Assembly: GCA_021815245.1 (NCBI GenBank)
Contig: JAKAHF010000061.1
Span: 1 to 8,553, forward strand
Source: Actinomycetes bacterium
Lineage (GTDB): Bacteria; Actinomycetota; Thermoleophilia; RBG-16-64-13
DNA length: 8,553 bases
Reading direction: 5' to 3'
Translations under genes and position numbers: made by a program
Notes under the pieces: generated by a model
The model's database searches: none
What the model was told of the DNA's origin: nothing
The model's input: the letters and a program-made list of their open reading frames with translations, nothing else
In this document: one piece after another, positions 1 to 6,132 of the stretch
Numbering within the stretch: position 1 is the first letter of the stretch
Layout: the number at the start of each line of letters is the position of its first letter

Positions 1-782
1 GCCCCCGATGCGGGAGCGAAGGCCAGAAACGCGAGAATGGCCATGTCTATGACGGCATAGACGCCCAGTCCGATCAGCGCGACGATCAGAAAGACCCTCA
101 GACGAGAGCGCGAGAAGGTCCGCCTGCCCAAGGCCCGCACGCGCACGACTGCGCTATGGATTCTGCCCGGTCGTTGCTCGACGATGCGCGGCTCCTCCGC
201 CCGCACGTACACCAGCATCGCGGCGGCCAGGTCACGCAGCGCCTGGTCTTCGGCCGAGACGTGCAGCTTCTCGAGTCGACGACGCAGCACGTTCAGGTCG
301 TGACGGCTCATCTCGCGGTCGACGATCTGCGGCAGTTGCTCCAACGCTTTGTACATCTCGCCCCGAGTGTCACGCGAACGTGGCCTCCGCAGCTGCAGGT
401 AGATGAGCACCGTGCCCAGAAAGAGTCCATAGATGATCGGAGCCGCGGCCGGAGTGAAATAGTTGTTACTCTGGGTGATGAACTTGCCGACCTCGTCGAT
501 GAAGAGCGCCACTCCTCCACCTGAAAGAACCGCTCCAAAAGACAGTGCCCAGCGGTTGGACACGATGAGCAGCAAGAGCGACGACGCGAACAGTGCGAGT
601 CCCCCCCAGAGCACATGGGCGATGTGTACGGTGTCGTTGCCGATCGACGGATAGCCGGTCAGCTTGAGGACGCCGCGCAGCACCACCACCGACAGCGCGA
701 ACGTCGCAAGTGAGATAAGGACGTAGCGCTCCGAACGATAGCGCTTGACGGGACGCAGGTTGGTGATACGTTCTAATGCCAT
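1..782 (-). CDS. Integral membrane protein of unknown function, C-terminus cut by window edge
   Basis: Reading leftward from an ATG at 782, the frame stays open to base 1, giving 260 residues without a stop, so the C-terminus is missing. The protein has about four hydrophobic segments in its first half (roughly residues 20-38, 53-74, 78-97 and 113-131). A basic, probably cytoplasmic linker with helical character follows (132-226), then another strong hydrophobic segment (228-254). Conserved-looking polar residues lie in or beside the membrane: H53 and H56 in HIAHVLWGG, D96, E97 and K100 in FIDEVGKFIT, and NNYF at 106-109. From memory, similar 'DEVGKF..NYF' membrane proteins occur in actinobacteria as hypotheticals, but I cannot name a function. 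The ribosome site before the ATG is weak (GGAACGAGA). The gene is divergent from the DUF4389 gene, 67 bp away. The reading frame is secure; the function is unknown. Confidence 0.8.
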   Translation of the reverse strand, partial: MALERITNLRPVKRYRSERYVLISLATFALSVVVLRGVLKLTGYPSIGNDTVHIAHVLWGGLALFASSLLLLIVSNRWALSFGAVLSGGGVALFIDEVGKFITQSNNYFTPAAAPIIYGLFLGTVLIYLQLRRPRSRDTRGEMYKALEQLPQIVDREMSRHDLNVLRRRLEKLHVSAEDQALRDLAAAMLVYVRAEEPRIVEQRPGRIHSAVVRVRALGRRTFSRSRLRVFLIVALIGLGVYAVIDMAILAFLAFAPASG

Positions 783-837
783 GCAGTCTCGTTCCGGGTC
801 CAGACAGACCCACCAATGTTAGCGCAGACCATATGAT

Positions 838-843
838 AGGAGG
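838..843 (+). promoter_or_regulatory. Strong ribosome binding site fixing a GTG start
   Basis: AGGAGG sits six bases before the GTG at 850 and decides that start for the DUF4389 gene. The 67-bp gap between the divergent genes (783-849) contains no convincing -35/-10 pair on either strand. A TATGAT at 832-837 is too close to the start codon to serve this gene. Confidence 0.75.
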
Positions 844-849
844 ACGATC

Positions 850-1509
850 GTGAGCGAACAGACACAGTGGCCCCCGCCCGAAAGTGCCGGATACCCGCCT
901 GCGAAGCCCTATGCGCTTACTTTCAGCGTCGACTACCCCGACCGCCAGCTCAACCGGCTCTCGAGCGCGCTTCGCTTCATCTGGATCATCCCGATCGGAA
1001 TAATCATCAGCTTACTCTCGTATGGTGGCTCGAACGACAACTCGGGCAACTGGGCCTGGGGCACGACCGCCGTGCTCTTCTTTCCGTTGGTGTTGATGCT
1101 GGTCTTCAGGCAGAAGTATCCCCGCTGGTGGTACGACTGGAACCTCCAACTCACGCGCTTCATGACCCGGGTGTGGGTCTACGCCGCCCTTCTGCGCGAC
1201 GAGTACCCGTCGACCGACGAAGAGCAGGCGGTGCATCTCGACTTTGCGTACCCTGACGCGAAGCAACTGAACCAGTTCTTGCCGCTCGTGAAGTGGTTCC
1301 TGGCCATCCCTCACTACATAGTCCTCTTCTTCGCGACCATCGGAGCGGTCTTCTGCGTCATCATCGCCTGGTTCGCGATCCTCTTCACCGGACGCTACCC
1401 ACGGGCGTTGTTCGACTACGTGGTCGGCGTCGGACGTTGGTGGCTGCGCGTCGAGGCCTACGCCTTCCTCCTCATCACCGACGAGTACCCGCCGTTCAGC
1501 CTCGACTAG
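850..1509 (+). CDS. DUF4389 membrane protein with duplicated domain
   Basis: This 219-residue protein starts at GTG 850 behind AGGAGG. Its C-terminal half (about 133-216) shows the DUF4389 signature: WFLAIPH at 149-155, LFTGRYPRALFDYV at 178-191, RWWLRVEAY at 196-204 and a terminal DEYPPFSLD. The N-terminal half (about 28-120) repeats the same layout in diverged form: DYPDRQLNRL, then WIIPIG, KYPRWWYDW, TRVWVYAALLRDEYPS. The protein is therefore two tandem DUF4389 units, each with a pair of membrane helices (about 42-58, 70-86, 143-163 and 164-180). The N-terminus is proline-rich (QWPPPESAGYPPAKP), as is common in this family. The biochemical function of DUF4389 is not known to me; an envelope role is the most that can be said. 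It stands alone between a divergent and a convergent gene. Confidence 0.88.
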   Translation: MSEQTQWPPPESAGYPPAKPYALTFSVDYPDRQLNRLSSALRFIWIIPIGIIISLLSYGGSNDNSGNWAWGTTAVLFFPLVLMLVFRQKYPRWWYDWNLQLTRFMTRVWVYAALLRDEYPSTDEEQAVHLDFAYPDAKQLNQFLPLVKWFLAIPHYIVLFFATIGAVFCVIIAWFAILFTGRYPRALFDYVVGVGRWWLRVEAYAFLLITDEYPPFSLD

Positions 1510-1684
1510 AGACCGAGAAAGCGACTTGTTCGAATAGGGTCTTGGTACGGGCGGCGCGGCCGACGTGAGGCAAGGCCGGCTATCGAGGTCGAAGATCTCA
1601 CGGCGGGTGCGGTTGTCCTCAGGCGGGGGTGCCGCCCCGCTTCGTCGATCAGACGATCCGCCGCTACCGAGCCGAGTGTGCCCT
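1510..1684. other. Intergenic stretch between convergent genes
   Basis: This 175-bp stretch lies between the ends of the DUF4389 gene and the leftward esterase. I find no coding frame with a plausible start and ribosome site. It holds one GC-rich hairpin (annotated separately) and a distant 6-bp inverted repeat, CGTGAG at 1564-1569 with CTCACG at 1597-1602, whose 27-base loop makes it a weak candidate for any function. Confidence 0.6.
1623..1640. terminator. Weak candidate hairpin terminator
   Basis: GCGGGG (1623-1628) and CCCCGC (1635-1640) can form a 6-bp GC stem with a 6-base loop. It lies between two convergent genes, where a bidirectional terminator would be expected. There is no T-tract on either side, so it is not a canonical intrinsic terminator. 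It could be chance pairing in GC-rich DNA. Confidence 0.25.
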
Positions 1685-3325
1685 CTAGGGCGCCTGGCGC
1701 ATGCTGTCGGCCAGGTCGCACGCCTGCTTGTAGAGGCCGGGGCCGGCCTGCCGCACGGCATCGCCCAGCTCGAGATGCAGGTCGCTCGCGGCATCGTACC
1801 GCGGCCACGCCGGGGCCCCTCCGCCGTTCGGGTCGCCCGTCGCGGCAAACCGGGTCCAGTAGCCCATGATGGTCGATGACAGACTGTAGTCCACGTCCTC
1901 GATCTGACCGAGACCCGCGAAGAGACCGGTGTTACCGAACACGTAGGGTATCTCTACCGCATGAAAGGCGCCCAACGGGTTGATCCCCTTGAGGGGAACA
2001 CGCGTGAACTGGTAGAGATAGGCCGGAGCGCCCGCGGCGCCCATGCGCGCCGCCGCGAAACGCGCCGTAGAGGCGAAGCCGATCTCGGTCAGCATGCGGC
2101 TGAGCGGGGTCAGGGTGTCGTTCGCCGCGCCCATGGGATAGAGCTGGAGTCCTTCTTCGAAGCGACTGCCGAAGATGGTCCTCATGGCCGACTCGTACTC
2201 CTCCGGCGCCACCTGAAGCCCCGCCAAAAAAGCGTTGCCCTCGTCGGCGTTCGAACCGATCAGGAGCGGCACCGCATGTTGCTTGCCCGCCGCCCAGAGC
2301 GCGCTGGGAAGATCGGGCAGCAGGCCGCCGTCGGCGACGGGGGTCCAGACCAGGCCGGTCTTCGCGAGGCTCATGCGGCTGCTCAATGCACCGGCCGCGG
2401 CCAGCAGTTCGTCCGCGCTCTTTGCCCGCAGCTGGGCCGCCGCCTGCACATCGTCGACCGTGGCGTCGATGCCCAGTTCGACAGCGAACTCGCGCCCCTC
2501 GGCCTCCGCATCGGCGAGGGTGCGGGCGGTGGCGACACCGAAGCCCCGGTCGAGTAGGATGCCGCTCTCGGCTATGGCCCGCTGGAAGAGACCCTCCGCC
2601 AGAGGACTCACCAGCAGGTCGACGATGCTGATCGCGCCCGCCGATTCGCCAAAGGCCGTGACCCGCGACGGGTCGCCGCCAAAGCGCGCGATGTTGTCGC
2701 GTACCCACTGCAACGCGGCGATCTGATCGAGCAACCCGTAGTTGCCCGAGACGCCGTCGGCCGACTCGGCAGATAGAGCCGGGTGCGCGAGGAAGCCGAA
2801 AGGTCCGAGACGGTAGTTGATGGTGACGACGACCACGCCCTTGGCGGCCAGGTTCGCTCCTCCATAGATCGCCATGGCACCGGAGCCCGCCTCGAAACTG
2901 CCGCCATGGATCCACACCATGACAGGCAGCCCGTCATCGGACGATTCGGCCGGCGTCCAGACGTTCAGATAGAGGCAGTCCTCACTGGTCTTGCTGACAG
3001 CGACGACGTCGGAGGAGAAGAAGCCTCCCTCACCACCTCCGGTGCTCTGAGGACACGCGGGAGCATAGTCGACACAAGCGAGGGGATCGGTCCACGGCTC
3101 GACCGGCTGAGGGGCTCGCCAGCGCAAGTCGCCGACCGGAGGCGCCGCGAACGGGATGCCCTTGAAGGTCCAGATGCGCGCCCCGTCGATCTCCTGTGTA
3201 GCGCCCGTGACCGGCCCGCTGGAGAGCCGCACTTCTTCGAATCCGCCACCGCAGCCGAGCCCCGGCAGAACCGCTGCGAGCGCGGCGAGCACAATGACGA
3301 TGACGGCGAGCCTACGTAGTCGCAT
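1685..3325 (-). CDS. Exported type-B carboxylesterase (alpha/beta hydrolase), possible lipoprotein
   Basis: The predicted protein has 546 residues, the usual size for carboxylesterase type B / para-nitrobenzyl-esterase-like enzymes, which hydrolyse carboxylic esters. I chose ATG 3325 because AGGAG (3333-3337) precedes it by seven bases. A GTG 30 bases upstream would only add MKTHRPRSPK and has a poorer ribosome site. The start is MRLRRLAVIV, then a hydrophobic export signal ending PGLGC; Cys25 may be lipidated, but the lipobox is imperfect (Gly at -3, Leu at -2). Family landmarks are the oxyanion loop HGG (140-142), EDCLYLNVW (115-123), the nucleophile Ser228 in GESAG, the acid Glu362 in SNADEG and His455 in GAFHAVEIPYVFGN, so the triad is intact. 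It is the last gene of the redox operon, its start overlapping the end of the cytochrome b gene by 14 bases. The natural substrate cannot be told from sequence. Confidence 0.92.
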   Translation of the reverse strand: MRLRRLAVIVIVLAALAAVLPGLGCGGGFEEVRLSSGPVTGATQEIDGARIWTFKGIPFAAPPVGDLRWRAPQPVEPWTDPLACVDYAPACPQSTGGGEGGFFSSDVVAVSKTSEDCLYLNVWTPAESSDDGLPVMVWIHGGSFEAGSGAMAIYGGANLAAKGVVVVTINYRLGPFGFLAHPALSAESADGVSGNYGLLDQIAALQWVRDNIARFGGDPSRVTAFGESAGAISIVDLLVSPLAEGLFQRAIAESGILLDRGFGVATARTLADAEAEGREFAVELGIDATVDDVQAAAQLRAKSADELLAAAGALSSRMSLAKTGLVWTPVADGGLLPDLPSALWAAGKQHAVPLLIGSNADEGNAFLAGLQVAPEEYESAMRTIFGSRFEEGLQLYPMGAANDTLTPLSRMLTEIGFASTARFAAARMGAAGAPAYLYQFTRVPLKGINPLGAFHAVEIPYVFGNTGLFAGLGQIEDVDYSLSSTIMGYWTRFAATGDPNGGGAPAWPRYDAASDLHLELGDAVRQAGPGLYKQACDLADSMRQAP

Positions 3326-4052
3326 CTTCGGGCTCCTGGGCCGGTGCGTCTTCACCGGTCGCCCCTTCGGGCGCCGTTTCTTCGATCACGGCCTCCGCGG
3401 ACGCACCATCCCGAATGAGCGTCTTCTCCCACCAGAGTTCGTGACGCTCCCGCGCTATCTCCTCGGGCAAGGTGCCCCAGACCATCGCGCGCAGGTAGTG
3501 GCGGCCGTGGCGTGTGACGAAGACATGAGCCAGGTGGCCGGCGAAGAGCACGGCCGCCGCAATCGCGAGAAAGCCGTGCAGCCACAACGCGCGCGACACC
3601 AGCCACGGGGGCAGGCCGGTCTTGCCCAGCAGCATGGCCCCTGTCACCGCGAAACCGACGGCCATCGCGGCCACGAGTATCGAATTGGCTTTCATGCCGG
3701 CGTTCAGACGACCCTGCGGAGGCAGCTCGTGGCGGCGGAGCGAATCGGCGCGCAGCGCTGCCCAGAACCAACGACGGTCATCGGCGCTCCAGCGATCGAC
3801 CTCACGCACGTCTTGGACCAGACGCCTACGGTCGAAGATCGCCATCAGGAGCAGTGGCACCACGATCATCGCGAAACCCGTTGCCGCATGCCGCAGAGAC
3901 ACACCGTACCGGGCGCCGCCCAGCCAATCGCGGGTCGCAGGGATCCACATGAGAAGGCCGCTCACCAAACAGACGAGAAAGAAGAGGGCATACAGCCAGT
4001 GAGCTATCCGCTCCGCGAGGACAAACCGTTTCAGGCCGCTTCGCCGCTTCAT
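3312..4052 (-). CDS. FdnI-type cytochrome b subunit (formate dehydrogenase gamma-like)
   Basis: The protein has 246 residues. The frame is open upstream, but ATG 4052 is the right start: it overlaps the previous stop as TGATG, and the protein then begins MKRRSGLKRFVLAERIAHW, as in the family. Four membrane helices lie at about 16-37, 55-73, 121-142 and 153-178. Candidate haem-b ligands are His18 (RIAHW), His55 (RHAATG), and His159 and His173 spaced 14 apart in helix 4; His176 is an alternative. LPPQGRLNAGMK at 110-121 matches the conserved NAGQK loop of FdnI, and the WGTLPEEIARERHELWWEK tail matches the FdnI end. The family passes electrons between a redox subunit outside the membrane and the quinone pool. 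The C-terminus carries an acidic Ala/Pro/Glu-rich extension (about 220-246). Its partner here is the molybdoenzyme encoded immediately upstream; no FdnH-like iron-sulfur subunit is present. Confidence 0.88.
   Translation of the reverse strand: MKRRSGLKRFVLAERIAHWLYALFFLVCLVSGLLMWIPATRDWLGGARYGVSLRHAATGFAMIVVPLLLMAIFDRRRLVQDVREVDRWSADDRRWFWAALRADSLRRHELPPQGRLNAGMKANSILVAAMAVGFAVTGAMLLGKTGLPPWLVSRALWLHGFLAIAAAVLFAGHLAHVFVTRHGRHYLRAMVWGTLPEEIARERHELWWEKTLIRDGASAEAVIEETAPEGATGEDAPAQEPEDATT
3333..3337 (-). promoter_or_regulatory. Ribosome binding site deciding the esterase start
   Basis: AGGAG on the leftward strand, seven bases before ATG 3325. It lies inside the 3' end of the cytochrome b gene, which argues for translational coupling and for the shorter esterase N-terminus. 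Confidence 0.65.
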
Positions 4053-4705
4053 CACAGAGTCGCGTCCTCGGGATATCCGAACTTCTCCCAGTAGCCTTTG
4101 TAGCCGTCGGTGAGCGCGACCGCTTCGACCCGCTCGACCCATTTGACGTACTTGTAGCCGTAGGTGTTGGGCAGAACCAGCCTGAGGGGGCTGCCCATGT
4201 CATGAATCAGCGGCTCGTCGTTGAGCGAATGGGCGAGAAGTGTGTCGTCACGCGAAGCCTCTTCGAGGGTGACCGAATCGGTGTACGCGGCACTGTCGCT
4301 GGAATGAAAGATGATGTGAGTCGCCGACGGATCGATGTCGAAGTGCTTCATGACCGCGGCGAGTGTCACCCCCGTCCATTTGACGCCGTTGACTCCCCAA
4401 CCCTCGACACAGTGGAAGTCGCGAACCCGGTCGACCTGGGGCAGATCTTTGAACTCGGAGAAGGTGAGTGTCGCCGGTTTGCGGAAGAGCCCGTCGAACG
4501 TCAGCCGCCACGTGGATTCGTCGAACGTGGGCGCGCTTGCGACGCTGTTGATACGAAAGCCGGTCGTGCCGCTCGAGTTCGAGGTCTTGGGCGTGAGAGC
4601 CGAGAAGAGGTCGCGTCCCAAGAAGAGCCCGGCGAGGCCCGCGATCATGAGACCGAGGAAAGCCCGCCGGCCTATGTGGGTCTCTGAGTGTGGCATATCA
4701 CTCAC
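4052..4705 (-). CDS. Tat-exported molybdopterin-dependent oxidoreductase, sulfite-oxidase fold
   Basis: The protein has 217 residues from GTG 4705, chosen because AGGAGG (4714-4719) is 8 bases away; an in-frame ATG at 4696 is 17 bases from it. The frame continues upstream to 5419, but that part is antisense to the ligase gene. The N-terminus has a twin-arginine signal, GRRAFLGLMIAGLAGLFLG. No clear AxA cleavage site follows, so it may remain as a membrane anchor. The rest is one oxidoreductase molybdopterin-binding domain (as in SuoX and MsrP). FHCVEGWG contains Cys99, the expected molybdenum ligand; KWTGVTL and the C-terminal GSPLRLVLPNTYGYKYVKWVERVE are also family hallmarks. There is no dimerisation domain or haem domain, so it is a minimal catalytic subunit. 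It is the first gene of the operon and probably donates electrons to, or takes them from, the cytochrome b that follows. The substrate is unknown. Confidence 0.9.
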   Translation of the reverse strand: MSDMPHSETHIGRRAFLGLMIAGLAGLFLGRDLFSALTPKTSNSSGTTGFRINSVASAPTFDESTWRLTFDGLFRKPATLTFSEFKDLPQVDRVRDFHCVEGWGVNGVKWTGVTLAAVMKHFDIDPSATHIIFHSSDSAAYTDSVTLEEASRDDTLLAHSLNDEPLIHDMGSPLRLVLPNTYGYKYVKWVERVEAVALTDGYKGYWEKFGYPEDATL

Positions 4706-4713
4706 GTCTGGTG

Positions 4714-4719
4714 CCTCCT
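4714..4719 (-). promoter_or_regulatory. Ribosome binding site deciding the GTG start of the molybdoenzyme gene
   Basis: AGGAGG on the leftward strand, eight bases before GTG 4705. The spacing favours this GTG over the ATG nine bases further downstream; the two starts differ only by three N-terminal residues. Confidence 0.7.
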
Positions 4720-4738
4720 CGTAAGACAAGGCTGAGAC

Positions 4739-4766
4739 ATTATCCTGCAATGGGCTCGTCTCGCAA
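4739..4766 (-). promoter_or_regulatory. Candidate housekeeping promoter of the redox/esterase operon
   Basis: On the leftward strand, -35 TTGCGA (4761-4766) and -10 GATAAT (4739-4744) are separated by 16 bases. They match the sigma-70-type consensus in four and five of six positions. A transcript would start near 4732 and leave a leader of about 25 bases containing the AGGAGG site. The rest of the 225-bp divergent gap (4706-4930) shows no equally good promoter for the rightward ligase gene. Confidence 0.45.
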
Positions 4767-4919
4767 AGGGGCATCGAACCGGCGCTCCGGCGATGGGTGG
4801 TCGGGCGCTTGCGTTCGAAGCCGGCGCGGCCTACCCTCGGCACTGCCATCGTTCTCTTGATGGTGACCGCCACCGCGGCGCAAGTCACGTGCGCGACCAT
4901 GTTGTCGGACATGACAGAG

Positions 4920-4925
4920 AGGAGG
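4920..4925 (+). promoter_or_regulatory. Ribosome binding site indicating a TTG start for the ligase
   Basis: AGGAGG (within AGAGGAGG) lies five bases before TTG 4931. The protein gains recognisable ligase sequence only from this point (PFTPPVVPMEAE), which supports TTG over the ATG at 4793. An in-frame ATG at 4970 is the other alternative. Confidence 0.65.
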
Positions 4926-4930
4926 ACCAC

Positions 4931-6070
4931 TTGCCGACCGCCTGGCCCTTCACCCCGCCGGTCGTTCCCATGGAGGCCGAGATCGCGGAGCAGCTGCCTA
5001 CTCCGCCGGGATGGGCCTACGAGCCCAAATGGGATGGCTTTCGCGTGACGGCCTGGAGTGTGCCGGAGGACGGGGTGGTCGCCGCGCCTTCCGATGCCGG
5101 CGATCCCGGGCCCCGCCTCGACAGTCGCAACGCGAAGCCGTTGCTGCGCTACTTTCCCGAGCTCGCGCCCGCACTGCTGCAACTCCCTCCGGGCACGGTC
5201 ACCGACGGGGAGGTCATCGTGCCACTCGCGGGCAAGCTCGACTTCGACGCCCTGCTCGACCGTATCCATCCGGCGAAGAGCCGCGTGGCCAGGCTGGCCA
5301 CCGAGACACCGGCGCAGCTCGCGTTGTTCGATCTCCTCGCCCTCGACGGCGAGGACCTCCGCCCGCTGCCGTTCTCCGAGCGGCGCGCGCGGCTGGAACG
5401 TCTGGCCGAACACCTCCACGCCGGAGCGGAGGGCAGCTCATGGCTCCTCACCCCCAGCACGACCGATGTCGAGACCGCACGCCGGTGGTTCGACGAGTTC
5501 GAGCCCGCCGGCTTCGACGGCATCGTCGCCAAGGCGCTGGCACGTCCCTATGCCGAGGGACGCAGGGAGATGCTCAAGATCAAGCACCGGCGCACGGTCG
5601 ACTGCGTCGTAGGCGGTTTCAGACTGCACGTCTCGGGCGATCGGGTGGGCTCACTGCTCCTTGGTCTCTACAACTCCGCGGGGGCCCTGCACTTCATCGG
5701 ACATTGCGCCTCGTTCGGCGGGCGCGAGGCCCGCGAGCTCCTCGTGCGGCTGCAACCCCTCGTGGTCGGCGCCGGCGAGACCGATACGGGAGGCTTCGGC
5801 ACGGACGCGCGCTTCCCCGGTGCCGAGAGTCGCTGGAGCGGCAAGGGGCGAGGCGGCGGCGATGGCGGCTTCATCGCCGTGCGGCCGGAGCTCGTGGTGG
5901 AGATCAGCTACGACCAGTTGACCGGTGACCGCTTTCGGCACGCGACCCGGCTTGAGCGGTGGCGTCCGGACAAGCTTCCCGGGGCCTGCACCATGGATCA
6001 GTTGGAGCGCCCCAAAGGGGCGGCGCTGGCCGAGGCGCTGCGCACCGCCGCGGGCGAGCAACAGACGTAG
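4931..6070 (+). CDS. ligC: ATP-dependent DNA ligase, LigC-like
   Basis: The protein has 379 residues from TTG 4931; LigC proteins are about this size, with only an adenylation domain and an OB-fold. Motif I is EPKWDGFR (31-38) with catalytic Lys33, which forms the enzyme-AMP intermediate. Motif III region: TDGEVIV (91-97). Motif IIIa: LALFDLLALDG (130-140). Motif IV: EPAGFDGIVAK (191-201). Motif V: MLKIKH (214-219). The OB domain ends with FRHATRLERWRPDK and CTMDQLE, as is usual in LigC. These enzymes seal nicks and are linked to backup repair and end joining in actinobacteria. No Ku, polymerase or nuclease domain is fused or adjacent. Residues about 46-61 (PEDGVVAAPSDAGDPG) look like a short insertion in the first strand pair. 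It is divergent from the redox operon and convergent with the SLH gene. Confidence 0.9.
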   Translation: MPTAWPFTPPVVPMEAEIAEQLPTPPGWAYEPKWDGFRVTAWSVPEDGVVAAPSDAGDPGPRLDSRNAKPLLRYFPELAPALLQLPPGTVTDGEVIVPLAGKLDFDALLDRIHPAKSRVARLATETPAQLALFDLLALDGEDLRPLPFSERRARLERLAEHLHAGAEGSSWLLTPSTTDVETARRWFDEFEPAGFDGIVAKALARPYAEGRREMLKIKHRRTVDCVVGGFRLHVSGDRVGSLLLGLYNSAGALHFIGHCASFGGREARELLVRLQPLVVGAGETDTGGFGTDARFPGAESRWSGKGRGGGDGGFIAVRPELVVEISYDQLTGDRFRHATRLERWRPDKLPGACTMDQLERPKGAALAEALRTAAGEQQT

Positions 6071-6073
6071 ACA

Positions 6074-6114
6074 CGACCGCGGGGAGAGTCCGACCGCGGA
6101 AGCGCTCGACCGCG
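6074..6114. repeat. Three short direct repeats between convergent genes
   Basis: CGACCGCG occurs at 6074-6081, 6091-6098 and 6107-6114, spaced 17 and 16 bases apart, filling most of the 62-bp gap between ligase and SLH genes. The first two copies extend to the self-complementary CCGCGG (6077-6082 and 6094-6099), so this part could also fold as a 6-bp hairpin with an 11-base loop and act as a weak terminator. No T-tract follows. Confidence 0.4.
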
Positions 6115-6132
6115 CACGAGTTCAAGCGGTGC

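Noticed and set aside
1012..1848. Long leftward open frame (278 codons) across the DUF4389 gene and the esterase end
   Set aside because: It is antisense to a recognisable gene and has low-complexity, Arg-rich translation without domain motifs. It is a GC-rich shadow frame.
1932..2915. Long leftward open frame inside the esterase gene
   Set aside because: Same strand, different frame from the esterase, whose catalytic triad and family motifs are complete; the translation is Arg/Gly-rich without motifs.
4809..4837. TTGCGT / TACCCT as a promoter for the ligase gene
   Set aside because: The 17-bp spacing fits but the -10 matches only three of six positions; too weak to list.
4793..4930. ATG at 4793 as ligase start
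   Set aside because: The added 46 residues are His/Arg-rich and unlike ligases, while TTG 4931 has AGGAGG at good spacing.
4706..5419. N-terminal extension of the molybdoenzyme to 5419
   Set aside because: The extension is antisense to the ligase, precedes a clear Tat signal, and AGGAGG marks GTG 4705.
5011..5928. Long rightward open frame inside the ligase gene
   Set aside because: Arg-rich out-of-frame shadow; the ligase frame carries all the nucleotidyl-transferase motifs.
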